Assembly (NCBI GenBank): GCA_946404865.1
Contig: CAMJFC010000007.1
Location: forward strand, 1 to 64,000
DNA: 64,000 bases
DNA from: an uncultured Prevotellaceae bacterium
Lineage (GTDB): Bacteria > Bacteroidota > Bacteroidia > Bacteroidales > Bacteroidaceae
Direction of reading: 5' to 3'
Below the pieces are notes generated by a model that saw only the letters and a program-made list of their open reading frames with translations, was not told where the DNA came from and did no database searches. The position numbers were made by a program, and so were the translations under genes. Below, piece by piece: positions 34,427 through 44,184 of the stretch (within the stretch, counting starts at the first letter, position 1; every line of letters starts with the position of its first letter).

Positions 34427-36922
34427 ATGAAAAAAACTCTACTATTATTACTCCTGATTTGTGGCACGATGGCCACATACGCGCAAAAACGCGACAAGAC
34501 AGTACATATAGAAGTGTCACTCGCCACGGGCGAGACACTTTATGAACAACCAGTCAAACTGGTGCATACCGAATATTCACTCACCTATTCCAATGTGGTG
34601 CTCGATGCAGAGGGCAAATGTACGGTCAAGGTCTATGCCGGACCGCACCATATCAGTGTCAGCCGCGATGGATATGAGACCGCTGAGGCCGACTTCAACA
34701 TCGATGAGAGCAACGACGGACTGACCGTCAGTCTTGCCCTTGTTGAGAAGGTGCGCACTCCTTTCGCCCTGAATACACGTGTGGAGCACGATGCTGTGAC
34801 GGGCATGAATGAGGTGAACATGGAGTGGAACATCGAACCGCCTGTCTTCTTCGACGATTTCGAATCGTATGAGCCCTTCGCCATCCAGTTTGGTGAATGG
34901 ACCGGCATCGACGGCGATCAAGAGGCAGCCGCGGCTCTCTTAGGCAGCTACCCCAACCGGGGCGGTTTTCAGTATGCCCAGATCATCAACCCGCTGACCG
35001 TGGAACCCACCTGGTGGTACGACTATCCCATCTTGCGGCCCTATAGCGGCAAACAGTATGTGGGATTCACCCGCACCTCATCGGGACGCCCCAACGACGA
35101 CTGGCTCATCTCGCCGGCCATTCAGCCCGGCACAGAGCAAGTGTTGATGTTCAAGGCCAAAGCCTCTGACCAGTTCCCCGAGCGCTTCCAAGTGTATATC
35201 ACCACCAAGACCGACAACCCCGTTGAGAGCGACTTCGTCAGGTTGGACAAAGAGAATTACGAGACGGTGGATTACAAAGGATGGCAGACGATGCAGTACG
35301 ACCTGAGCGCCTATGCCGGACAGACCGTGAAATTTGCCATCCGCTATATGAACGAGTATAACCGTTACGGGTCGTTCATGCTCATGGTCGATGATGTGTT
35401 CGTGGGTCAGGCCAGTGCTTATGAAAAGGTGTCGGCTCAGATGGTTGCGCGCAGAGCACGCCGTTCTGAGGCCAACCCTTACGAGGTGTTCCACATCTAC
35501 CTCGACGGGGTGATGAAAGGGCAGACCGCCTATTACAACTATACCCTCACCGATGTGCCGACAGGCAATCATACTGTGGGTGTGAAAGCCGTGTATAAGG
35601 CCACTGAGAGTGAGTTGGTGACTGCCGAAGTAAATATTCCTTCTGATGGTTATGCCAAAGTCACGTTCAAGGTGTCAACCAATAGTGTGTTGAGTGCCGA
35701 CGGACAAGTGCTCGAACTGGTCAACACGGCCACATCGGAGACATATCGTCTGACGATTACCGACGGTCAGGCATCGCTGGCTTCACTCCCCGTGGGCGAT
35801 TATATCGTCAATGTGGAGGAAGGGGCATTCAATGCCTGCCAAGAGACCGTGCATGTGACGGGCGACCAGACCATCGACATTCAACTGACCGACAGAATGC
35901 TCACTCCGTATAATATCACGGCCGATGTGACCACCGACGACGTGACGCAGATGTCCTCCGCTGTACTCCGCTGGAATCAGGAACTCATCTTCACTGACAG
36001 TTTCGAAGATTATCCCGACTTCGCCACAGGAGCGTTTGGCGACTGGCTCGCTCTTGACCTCGACCAGACACCCGTCTATCCGATTTCCTTGGGCAACTTG
36101 TCCAACATCGTGTCATTCCCCGGGTCTGGCACGGCTACCAACCCCATGCCGCTCGGTCCTATCGTCTTCAACCCATGGAAAACCGTGCCGGCCATGATGC
36201 CTACCGACGTCGCTGTCATGGCACCCACGGGCGACAAGACCATCGCTTTCTTCTCGCCCCAGCGAGGCTCGGCCGACAAATGGCTCATCTCGCCACTGAT
36301 GGACATCCATGAGGGCTATTCGCTCCGTACCACCCTAAAATCGTATGCCGGACAGTATTTGGAGTCGGTGGAGTTCTGCGTTTCCACAGGCAGCACCGAT
36401 CCCTACGACTTCGAAGTGCTGAGCACGGTGAAGAGTGTGCCTGCCGAGGAATGGAACATCTTCGAGACCGACCTGTCGATGCTCGAGGGCATGCAGGTGC
36501 GCCTGGCGGTGCATTATACCTCATACGACACGTTCTTCCTCCAACTCGATGACTTCACCGTGGGTCCGGGCGAGGGTGAGGCACCGTTCGTCGATTATGG
36601 CAACGTGTTGCGCTACGACATCTTCGTGGATGGTGAAAAGGCAGGCGAGGCAACCACGCCCACCTTCACGCTCAACAACCTGACGCAGGGCACACATACC
36701 GTGGGCATCGTGGCTGTCTATCAGAACGGACAGTCGGAGCAGGCTGAGTATGTCATTGACATAGCGACGGGTATCAAAACGGTGCACCTCGACAGTCAAG
36801 TGCCTGCCGGCGAGGTCTATAGTCTCTCCGGTCAGCGCCTCGGTCAGCGTTATGCCGACCTGCCCGCCGGCATTTATCTGGTGAAGAAAGGTAATCATTA
36901 TCAAAAGATTCAGAAACGATGA
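34427..36922 (+). CDS. Exported protein with two choice-of-anchor J domains
   Basis: An 831-residue exported protein (signal peptide MKKTLLLLLLICGTMATYAQ). It opens with a carboxypeptidase-regulatory/PEGA-like fold (residues about 25-105, YAGPHHISVSRDGYETAEAD), followed by two similar units, each a choice-of-anchor J domain (VFFDDFESYEPF near 140; IFTDSFEDYPDF near 523, both with DDWLISP / DKWLISP) and a short Ig-like domain (LDGVMKGQTAYYNYTLTDVP; VDGEKAGEATTPTFTLNNLT). The tail is VYSLSGQRL...GIYLVKKGNHYQKIQKR. The stop codon overlaps the start of the next gene (ATGA), so the two are translationally coupled. Its function is unknown; surface binding is inferred. Confidence 0.9.
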   Translation: MKKTLLLLLLICGTMATYAQKRDKTVHIEVSLATGETLYEQPVKLVHTEYSLTYSNVVLDAEGKCTVKVYAGPHHISVSRDGYETAEADFNIDESNDGLTVSLALVEKVRTPFALNTRVEHDAVTGMNEVNMEWNIEPPVFFDDFESYEPFAIQFGEWTGIDGDQEAAAALLGSYPNRGGFQYAQIINPLTVEPTWWYDYPILRPYSGKQYVGFTRTSSGRPNDDWLISPAIQPGTEQVLMFKAKASDQFPERFQVYITTKTDNPVESDFVRLDKENYETVDYKGWQTMQYDLSAYAGQTVKFAIRYMNEYNRYGSFMLMVDDVFVGQASAYEKVSAQMVARRARRSEANPYEVFHIYLDGVMKGQTAYYNYTLTDVPTGNHTVGVKAVYKATESELVTAEVNIPSDGYAKVTFKVSTNSVLSADGQVLELVNTATSETYRLTITDGQASLASLPVGDYIVNVEEGAFNACQETVHVTGDQTIDIQLTDRMLTPYNITADVTTDDVTQMSSAVLRWNQELIFTDSFEDYPDFATGAFGDWLALDLDQTPVYPISLGNLSNIVSFPGSGTATNPMPLGPIVFNPWKTVPAMMPTDVAVMAPTGDKTIAFFSPQRGSADKWLISPLMDIHEGYSLRTTLKSYAGQYLESVEFCVSTGSTDPYDFEVLSTVKSVPAEEWNIFETDLSMLEGMQVRLAVHYTSYDTFFLQLDDFTVGPGEGEAPFVDYGNVLRYDIFVDGEKAGEATTPTFTLNNLTQGTHTVGIVAVYQNGQSEQAEYVIDIATGIKTVHLDSQVPAGEVYSLSGQRLGQRYADLPAGIYLVKKGNHYQKIQKR

Positions 36923-38862
36923 AAAAAATCATATTTGCGATATTTGCACTGTTGGCCACAACCGCTGCCATGGCGCAGCACCACGTGGCCGTGACAGAAC
37001 GCCCCGCTGCGGGACAGGTACAGGCTGCGGCGCCGGCTGTGTCCGGTCCGCGTCATGCCGAGGGACTCTCCTCTGCACAACGTCCTGTCGGTTACTGGCC
37101 TACCGACAGCATCACACTCACTAATGTGGCTATCGGCGCCTCGGGCACCTATCCCGTGGGTGCCTATATCACCAACAACATGCTGCGCTCCTATGCCGGG
37201 TGCAAGGTGGTGGGCGTGCGCTTTGCCGTGGGTGAGTATATCGGACGTACGCGAGCGTTTATTTACAAGGTGAACAGCGATGGCAACATCACTGAGGAGC
37301 CCGTGACTCAGATGCAACGTGCATACGAGGGATGGAACAATGTGTTCTTCAACGCCGAAAAGGAGTTTGAACTTGATGGCACCGAGGAACTGATTGTCGG
37401 TTATGACTATATCGAGAGCGATGAGATGGTGGCGGCCGACCGGGGTGCCATCTGCACCGTGGGCATGGAAGCCGACGAAGAGGATGAAGGCAAGTTACAA
37501 GGTACGGAGTTTGTCATCTACGGCAACTTCGGACAGGGTGAGGATTGGTTTTCCATCACCAATACCGGCATGCTCTGCGCACAGCTCATCCTCGACGTGA
37601 GCTCTCTCCCAGCCAAGGCCATCGACATGAGCTATCTTGATACCGGCTTCCGCTACAAACAGGCAGGTGAGCTCATCGAGATGCTGGCTACGGTGGCCAA
37701 TGTGGGACGCGAAGAGGTGAACAACTATGAGCTCTTTTGCCAAATCGACGACCTGGAGCCCACAGTGGTGAGCTCGGAACGCCGGTTGGACGAGGGCGCC
37801 TCAGAGACTTACCAACCTGTGCTGCAAGTGCCTGCCGACATCGCTGTGGGCAAGCATACGGTGCGTGTAGGTGTGAAGTCGATAGAGGGAACGGCAGTGG
37901 CGGCTTCCGCACGCACTGTCTTCGAGCAGCAGTTCTACGTTTATGCCCATCCCTTGACCCGCAACAAAGTGTATGTGGAGCAATATACCGACCAAGATGC
38001 TGCGGTGGCTAATGACGTCAATGCGGTGTTCAACAGCGCCCTCAGCATGTATCCCAATGCGTGCATGGTCAATATCTATAAACCCGGCAACCCCCTCGCT
38101 ATCAGTGAGTCGGCCTATCTCACCAACCTCTATGCCTATACGTTACCCTGTTTCACCAGCAACCGTTCTTACTTCCCGGGTGAGATGTATATTGCCTACG
38201 ATGTCAACGACTACTTGCAGATTGGTACACAGAATGTCATCAACTGGCTAGTGCTGCCTGTCATTGACCAAGACTACTCTTTCGCCTCATTTGCCACCAT
38301 CGGGATGAAACCCGCTTACGACCCCGCCACACGACAGCTCACCGTCGAGGTGAACGGCTCGTTGTCGGAGGACGCGCTGCCCATCTATGGCGATCTGGCG
38401 GTGACGTTGATGCTCACCGAAGACGGCGTGACATCCTATCAGCGGTATGTGAATACGCGCACTGGCCGCATCGCCACCAACAACAACTATAAGCACAACC
38501 ATGTGCTGCGGGCTTATATCACGGCTCCCACCGGCGACAAGGTGGAGACGCAAGGCGACACCTATTCGGGCAGTTTCTCCATCACCCTCGATGAGGCATG
38601 GAACCCCGAGAATCTCAACCTCGTGGGCATCGTCACCCGCTATGCCGAGGCCGTCACGGCCGACAACATCAAAGAGATGGATGTGACCAATGCCGATGCC
38701 ATGTCGCTGAAAGCGGTGGTGTCGGGCATCTCGGAACTCTCTAACAACGCCGAAACCTCCGAACCCGCTGAGATGTACAACCTCTCCGGCCAGCGGGTGA
38801 ACCGTGGCTACCGTGGCATTGTGGTGGTCAAAGGGAAGAAATACCAATCTATTCAATACTAA
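36919..38862 (+). CDS. Omp28-related outer-membrane/exported protein
   Basis: A 647-residue exported protein (signal peptide MKKIIFAIFALLATTAAMAQ). The C-terminal half resembles Omp28-type proteins: a thioredoxin-like start (VYVEQYTDQDAAVANDV, near residue 352) and a C-terminal β-domain (KHNHVLRAYI...NPENLNLVGIVTRY). The usual Cys-x-x-Cys of the thioredoxin-like region is absent here. The N-terminal half has a jelly-roll-like region with YVGYDY-like motifs (LIVGYDYIESDEMVAAD). The tail is MYNLSGQRV...GIVVVKGKKYQ. It overlaps the upstream gene by 4 bases and ends 6 bases before the next, so it is the middle gene of an operon. Confidence 0.85.
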   Translation: MKKIIFAIFALLATTAAMAQHHVAVTERPAAGQVQAAAPAVSGPRHAEGLSSAQRPVGYWPTDSITLTNVAIGASGTYPVGAYITNNMLRSYAGCKVVGVRFAVGEYIGRTRAFIYKVNSDGNITEEPVTQMQRAYEGWNNVFFNAEKEFELDGTEELIVGYDYIESDEMVAADRGAICTVGMEADEEDEGKLQGTEFVIYGNFGQGEDWFSITNTGMLCAQLILDVSSLPAKAIDMSYLDTGFRYKQAGELIEMLATVANVGREEVNNYELFCQIDDLEPTVVSSERRLDEGASETYQPVLQVPADIAVGKHTVRVGVKSIEGTAVAASARTVFEQQFYVYAHPLTRNKVYVEQYTDQDAAVANDVNAVFNSALSMYPNACMVNIYKPGNPLAISESAYLTNLYAYTLPCFTSNRSYFPGEMYIAYDVNDYLQIGTQNVINWLVLPVIDQDYSFASFATIGMKPAYDPATRQLTVEVNGSLSEDALPIYGDLAVTLMLTEDGVTSYQRYVNTRTGRIATNNNYKHNHVLRAYITAPTGDKVETQGDTYSGSFSITLDEAWNPENLNLVGIVTRYAEAVTADNIKEMDVTNADAMSLKAVVSGISELSNNAETSEPAEMYNLSGQRVNRGYRGIVVVKGKKYQSIQY

Positions 38863-38868
38863 CCTCTT

Positions 38869-41800
38869 ATGAAAAAAGTAAAATTACAACTGTTGATGCT
38901 GCTCGCCATACTGGGGTATGGCAGGGCACAGGCCGAATATACCGTGGATTTCAACACGGCAATAGCGACCTCGAGCAGCGACTTCAAGGTCGCTTCCAAC
39001 TGGCAGCACATCGTTGATGTCGATACCTACTACGACAATAACATGTCGTATTCCTACAGAGAGGACATGGGTATCGACGGCAGCGGCACCTTGCTGGCCA
39101 TGAAACAAGAGATGTCTGACTGGGGTTCCACTGGCACTCCCACTTACGACATGCTGGTGACACCTGTTGTCTCAGGCACCGTCACTATCTATGCGTTTCC
39201 CTACTCGGCATCGTCATCGAACAGAGCCTTTGTGGAGTTCTACAGTTTGAACAGCAGTGCTACGGCTCGTGTGGCCAAACTGGGAAGCAAGGAGTGGACC
39301 TCGACAGCCGGCGCTTCCTGGACAGCCGTCACCATCACGGTGTCGGAACCACAACGCATCGGTATCCGGGCACAATACGTCTATTTGGATAATTTCTATG
39401 CCCAAAATGCCGAGATTGTGGCAGAAACCAGTCTGAGTGTCTCGGCGGTGATGAACAGCGACGGACAGACTGGCTACAACGGCACCAATCCCACCTTCTA
39501 TCAGCAGGCTGACGGCAATATGTTGGCTGAACTCAAGGTGACGCTGATCAACGACGGCGATGTGGATTTCGTGGCGGGCTCAACACCCAACTACACGCTG
39601 ACACCCGCGTATGCCAGCGCTTCCAATGGTGCCAAAACCTATGTGGAAGAGGCTGCCGTTCCCATCACAGTCGATATTCCTGCAGGACAGTCGAAGACCA
39701 TCGATGTGGCTTTCTCCGTACCCTTCTTGACGGGTTATAAGTTCTGGTTTGTCCGCGAGAACGTCTCCGGCACCACCTCCACATCGTTCCGTTATGCCAC
39801 CTCGGTGGCCTACGAACCGAAGTTCGCCTTCCGTGCCGTCGGCACTACCACCGGCCTGACTGGTGCAGAGGCATGGGGTGTCATCTCGGCATCGACCACA
39901 AAGAACTATGAGATTTACAACAGCGGTACGGCACCGCTCACCGTCAAGAGCATTACCTTGCCCAACGGTTTCACTTCCGACAACGCTCCGACGGAACAGT
40001 TCGTCGTTCCCGCTGGCGAGAGCCAGGCCATCGACATCACGCAGGATGCGGCTGTCGCAGGACAGTACGCCGGAAACCTTGTCATTGTCTATCTCGATAA
40101 GAATGGTAACGAGACCACTTACACCCTCGCACTTTCGACCACTGTCATCGCGGCGGGCACATGGTGGGCCGACTTCAACAGCAGCAGGGAGGCTTCTGTT
40201 ACCTTCCCCGCTGGGTCTGTGGCCGAGGCTGGCATCCGTCAGGGCACCGTCTATGTGTCGGCTGGCAACTACGATGGTTATCTCTATTCCTATACGTCAA
40301 ACAGTTACGCTTCGGAGAACAATAAATTCATCACTCCGTTGCTCCATGCTGATGCCGGCGATGCGCTGACCTTCGAGGCACGACGCGACGAAAGCGCTTC
40401 GGCTACCTACAATGTGAAGGTGTATATCTCGACCGACCGCAAGGATTGGGGCTCGCCCGTCTTGACGGTGAGCGCGGCCGACCTGACAACGGCATTCCAA
40501 AGCTTCACGGTCAACTTCCCCACAGAGGGCAACTACTATGTGGCCTTCGCCGTCTATGGTGTGCGCATCGACAACCTCGTCGGTCTGCAGCAGGTGGAGG
40601 TAGAACACGATATGTATATCAAGAGTGTCAACTGGCCCGACGCCAGCATCAAGAGCGGAACGGCCCAGACCAAACCCATTGTGGATGTGATACCGCTGAC
40701 CACCGAGGCAGCCTCTGACTATACCGTGCAGTTCATCTATGGCGACAATGTGGTGGAGGGCACGCCCGTGGCACTGACTGCCAGCAACACCTCCTCGAGT
40801 TCGAAGAGTTTCTCGTTCGCCTACACTCCGGTGGTGGAGCAAACCACGGCGTTCACGGGTGCCAAAGTGGTGTTCACGTTCCAAGACGGCACCACCATCG
40901 AAACAGAGACCTACGACTTCACCGTCACCAACGAGCCCAAGTTCCACTTCCTCAACAGCATCCCGACAAGCAAGTGGTATGAGCCGACCGACCGCAGCGA
41001 GCCTATCGTCTTCGGCCGCACCAACAAGGAGGAGACGCAGAGTTTCTATTTCTACAACTGGGGCACCGCACCGCTTACCATCAGCGACATCCGTCTGCCC
41101 GAGGGCTTCACCGCCTCTGTCAAGACTCCGCTCACCGTGGCCCCCTTCAATGAGAACAATCTGAGTGCAGCCGCACAGCCTGTGGATATCATCTTCAATC
41201 CTGAAGCACCTGGCGATTATAGTGGTCAACTTGAGGTGGTCTATATCGACGCCACAGGCGAAGAGGCTACGTTTGCCCTACCTGTCAGCGGTACGAAACT
41301 CGACCCAGCCAAGTGGTATGCCAACTTCGATGACAACAAATTCCCTCTGGGCACGACCTATCAGGACAATATGAGCGTCACGTATGTCTCTGAAGACAAT
41401 TATGCCATCGTCTCTTCGGCCACCTCCAAAAACCTCTTCATCACGCCGTTGTTGACTGCCGAGACTGGCGAGACCATGCGGTTCGACGCTAAGCTGTACA
41501 ACTCATCGTGGTCGGAAGGTCAGGTGGTGGTCTATGCCGCCGCCACGCGCGACGACCTCATTGACACCGAAGCGGGCAACCGTCAGGAACTGTTCAGCGT
41601 GAATGGTGAACGTGGACTGACTGCTACGATGCAGACCTTTGAGTTCACCATCCCGTCGGCCGGCGACTACTATATCGGTTTCGAAATCAGCAACCGGGCG
41701 TATGTGGATGAGGTGTATGGATTGGAACTTGGCGAGACGGGTTTGGACTTGGCACTCGCCTCGTACAACATCCCGACACAGGGCATGCAGAACATCCCCA

Positions 41801-43515
41801 TGACAGCAACATTCAATGTGCGCAACTTCGGTCTTGAAGATGTGGCTGGCGAAGATTATCTCATCCTCGTGGGCATCGGCGATGTGAAGAGCACTGCAGA
41901 GGAGGGTCCTGTGACCTTGAAGATGACTCCGAAACTCTCCGACGACGGCACATCGGTCAGCGTCAGCATACAATCACCGAAAGCAGGCACCTTCCCCGTT
42001 ACCATTGCCTTTACCGACACGGAGGGAAACAGCCTCATTGAGGTAGAACAGGATGTGACGTTCACTGAGGAAACGGCAAGCGGAGAATTAGTCATTGGCA
42101 ATAAGAAATCAACCAGTAATTATGTCCCGTTCTATGCTACATGGGCAGATGACAGTTCAGGAAAGGCGATGGCCGACTGGATTTATACTCCGGAACAGTT
42201 GGAAGCTTTTGGCTTGACAAGCGGTGCGACCATTACGCAGATTAAGTTCATCGGAACTCCGGGGGGGCCAAGGACGTTCAACAATCTATCTGTTGATGTG
42301 TGGATAGCACAAGAGAATGTAAATGATTTTGTTGCCATGTCGCCTGATAAAGAGGCCATGACGCATGTTCAGGTCTATAACGAGGAGACAGTCGTTTTCA
42401 CTCAAAATGTTGAACATGAGTTTATCATTGACTTGTCAGAGAATCCTATTGTTTATGATGGCGTCTCCGGCATCCATATCTTTACGAACATCAATGGACA
42501 CGGGCAGTATTTAGGAATAGCATTTGACATTGACACGGACTATCCGTATTCTTATTACGCGCATGGTTCGGGCTCTTATAGTTCAGTGGGTGGTAAACCT
42601 GTGGCTTATTTATCGTTGGCTGTCAACCCTGTCGCTATCGCTGGCACAGTGACCAACGAGTCGGGTGAACCCGTGGCAGACGCTACCGTGACACTTAAGA
42701 GTGCCGATGGCGAAGGTGTGCAGTATGAAGGCACAACCGATGCTGATGGTAAGTTCAACTTCAATGTCATCCAGTCAACGCGCAACTATGATGCGACAGT
42801 CACTGCCGAGGGCTATGACGAGACAACCGTCGAGAACCTTGATTTTTCTGCGGCTGTGGATGGAGTACTGACGCAGAATTTCACCCTCATGGCCACACCG
42901 GCGTTCGTTGAGGTGACCATCTTGGAGGGACGCACGGGCACAACGCTGTCGAGCAAGTATGCGCTCGACCTCTCCGATGTGGAGGGCCTGACTGCCTACA
43001 AGGCGATTGGCAAGGTGACCACCAACGCGGCATATATCATCACCGACGAGGTGAATACCGTCGCTCCTGCCGAGGAGGGTCTCCTCCTGAAGGGTGCTGC
43101 CGGTAAGTATCAGATTCCGGTGGCTAAGGTCGACGAGGCCGATGAGGCAGCCTTTGCCGACAACTTGCTTGAACCTGCCCTTGAGGGTTATACACCGACC
43201 GACGAAGACATCGCTGCTAAGACCGTCTATCTTTATGTGAAGGTGGGCGACGAATGTGGATTCCAACTCGTGACCAACACCTCGCAGACCCTGGCTGCGG
43301 GCAAGGCCTACCTCCGGCTGACGGATGAGTTGGCCGATGCCGCCGCGAAGTATGGCATCACCTTCGAAGAGGGTGGTGTAGTGAACGGCATCGACACCGC
43401 TGTTTCCGGACAGTTGGATGTCAACGCACCGATGTATAACCTCGCCGGACAGCGAGTGGAGCGTTCCTACCGTGGTGTGGTCATCCAGAATGGCAGAAAA
43501 TATGTGAAGCATTGA
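38869..43515 (+). CDS. Giant exported repeat protein, choice-of-anchor D / CarboxypepD-reg type
   Basis: A 1548-residue exported protein (signal peptide MKKVKLQLLMLLAILGYGRAQA). Its order of modules is: jelly-roll (about 25-180), CARDB-like, choice-of-anchor D (AWGVISASTTKNYEIYNSGT near 340), jelly-roll (WWADFNSSREASVTFPAGS near 430), CARDB-like, a second choice-of-anchor D (NKEETQSFYFYNWGTAPLT), another jelly-roll (KWYANFDDNKFPLG), CARDB-like, then a carboxypeptidase-regulatory fold (IAGTVTNESGEPVADATVTL near 1258) and a short tail (MYNLAGQRV...GVVIQNGRKYVKH). It is a close paralogue of the gene at 44185. It lies 6 bases after the Omp28-like gene and 20 bases before a small-protein gene. Confidence 0.92.
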   Translation: MKKVKLQLLMLLAILGYGRAQAEYTVDFNTAIATSSSDFKVASNWQHIVDVDTYYDNNMSYSYREDMGIDGSGTLLAMKQEMSDWGSTGTPTYDMLVTPVVSGTVTIYAFPYSASSSNRAFVEFYSLNSSATARVAKLGSKEWTSTAGASWTAVTITVSEPQRIGIRAQYVYLDNFYAQNAEIVAETSLSVSAVMNSDGQTGYNGTNPTFYQQADGNMLAELKVTLINDGDVDFVAGSTPNYTLTPAYASASNGAKTYVEEAAVPITVDIPAGQSKTIDVAFSVPFLTGYKFWFVRENVSGTTSTSFRYATSVAYEPKFAFRAVGTTTGLTGAEAWGVISASTTKNYEIYNSGTAPLTVKSITLPNGFTSDNAPTEQFVVPAGESQAIDITQDAAVAGQYAGNLVIVYLDKNGNETTYTLALSTTVIAAGTWWADFNSSREASVTFPAGSVAEAGIRQGTVYVSAGNYDGYLYSYTSNSYASENNKFITPLLHADAGDALTFEARRDESASATYNVKVYISTDRKDWGSPVLTVSAADLTTAFQSFTVNFPTEGNYYVAFAVYGVRIDNLVGLQQVEVEHDMYIKSVNWPDASIKSGTAQTKPIVDVIPLTTEAASDYTVQFIYGDNVVEGTPVALTASNTSSSSKSFSFAYTPVVEQTTAFTGAKVVFTFQDGTTIETETYDFTVTNEPKFHFLNSIPTSKWYEPTDRSEPIVFGRTNKEETQSFYFYNWGTAPLTISDIRLPEGFTASVKTPLTVAPFNENNLSAAAQPVDIIFNPEAPGDYSGQLEVVYIDATGEEATFALPVSGTKLDPAKWYANFDDNKFPLGTTYQDNMSVTYVSEDNYAIVSSATSKNLFITPLLTAETGETMRFDAKLYNSSWSEGQVVVYAAATRDDLIDTEAGNRQELFSVNGERGLTATMQTFEFTIPSAGDYYIGFEISNRAYVDEVYGLELGETGLDLALASYNIPTQGMQNIPMTATFNVRNFGLEDVAGEDYLILVGIGDVKSTAEEGPVTLKMTPKLSDDGTSVSVSIQSPKAGTFPVTIAFTDTEGNSLIEVEQDVTFTEETASGELVIGNKKSTSNYVPFYATWADDSSGKAMADWIYTPEQLEAFGLTSGATITQIKFIGTPGGPRTFNNLSVDVWIAQENVNDFVAMSPDKEAMTHVQVYNEETVVFTQNVEHEFIIDLSENPIVYDGVSGIHIFTNINGHGQYLGIAFDIDTDYPYSYYAHGSGSYSSVGGKPVAYLSLAVNPVAIAGTVTNESGEPVADATVTLKSADGEGVQYEGTTDADGKFNFNVIQSTRNYDATVTAEGYDETTVENLDFSAAVDGVLTQNFTLMATPAFVEVTILEGRTGTTLSSKYALDLSDVEGLTAYKAIGKVTTNAAYIITDEVNTVAPAEEGLLLKGAAGKYQIPVAKVDEADEAAFADNLLEPALEGYTPTDEDIAAKTVYLYVKVGDECGFQLVTNTSQTLAAGKAYLRLTDELADAAAKYGITFEEGGVVNGIDTAVSGQLDVNAPMYNLAGQRVERSYRGVVIQNGRKYVKH

Positions 43516-43535
43516 TCACCTAAAATCGTATTGTC

Positions 43536-43712
43536 ATGAAAACATATATCAGACCTGAGATCAAGTATCTCTCCATCGTTCATGAACAGGCTGTCCTCTT
43601 GGGCTCAGAGAAAGTGTTCGACCCCAATGATGAGTCGGAGGAAACGGCAGAGGAATGCACTATCTTCGACGAGATGAACGTCTATAAGAAGAGTAAGACG
43701 GTGTGGGAATGA
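43536..43712 (+). CDS. Small acidic YIxP...VW protein, copy 4
   Basis: A 58-residue protein starting MKTYIRPEIKYLSIVHE and ending KKSKTVWE. The family features are present: YIxPE(I)K at the N-terminus, acidic middle (DPNDESEETAEE) and terminal VWE. No signal peptide or known domain. It begins 20 bases after the giant gene and is followed 34 bases later by a 28-bp perfect hairpin. It is the last gene of a four-gene unit with the two upstream exported proteins and the giant protein. It is too short for many gene callers. Confidence 0.87.
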   Translation: MKTYIRPEIKYLSIVHEQAVLLGSEKVFDPNDESEETAEECTIFDEMNVYKKSKTVWE

Positions 43713-43746
43713 TTACGTTGAACGTTGAAGGTTGAACGTTGAACGT

Positions 43747-43806
43747 GAATCAAGGGGACAGGTACTTTGACCCAATCCTGGGTCAAAGTACCTGTCCCCT
43801 TGATTC
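43747..43806. repeat. Perfect 28-bp-stem hairpin (terminator-like or MITE-like)
   Basis: Two perfect 28-base arms (beginning GAATCAAGGGGACAGGTACT) close a 4-base ATCC loop, making a 60-base palindrome. There is no T-run, so it is not a textbook terminator, but it stands just after the operon's last gene. The length and perfection suggest recent insertion or strong selection. It is preceded by GTTGAACGTTGAAGGTTGAA repeats. Confidence 0.85.
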
Positions 43807-44059
43807 ATTCCTTCATAAAGAAGTGTCAGCGTTTTTTTATCATGGTGAAGAGAATATAAAAAAGGAGGAAAAAGGAGGAAAAAGGAGGAAAAAGAAATAA
43901 AAAGAAATAAAAACGCCCTGTCCCTACATTAAAAATATGTCCTTCTGTTCTTCTGTCAAAAAAGCACGCCCTGTCTCTACATTAAAAATATGTGCTTCTG
44001 TCAAAAATGTGACAAATTTTAGGGTAAAATGATATTTTTTCAGAAAAATCGGCCAAAAT
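43807..44059. repeat. Stacked low-complexity and dispersed repeats
   Basis: No gene is supported in this part of the 472-base gap. It holds three AAAAAGGAGG units and two AAAAAGAAAT units (about 43858-43911), then two copies of a ~50-base unit (about 43913-43964 and 43965-44005) that joins a half-copy of the GCCCTGTCCCTAC repeat to ATTAAAAATATGTCC and a reversed GACAGAAGAACAGAAGGACA unit. The second unit is slightly diverged and shortened. Confidence 0.75.
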
Positions 44060-44090
44060 TTTGGCAGTTTGTAAATAAATCGTAACTTTG
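44060..44090 (+). promoter_or_regulatory. Promoter of the 1616-residue protein
   Basis: TTTG at 44060-44063, a 19-base spacer, TAACTTTG at 44083-44090, fitting the Bacteroidota pattern. The ATG at 44185 lies 94 bases downstream; an in-frame start at 44095 would sit almost on the promoter and lacks a signal peptide. Confidence 0.7.
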
Positions 44091-44184
44091 CAGGTTGTTA
44101 TTTCATCATGTTTCGGCATTTCTTTCGCCAACACAACCCTACGTCTTTACATTATTATTATATATTCACTCAATTCTAACGCTT

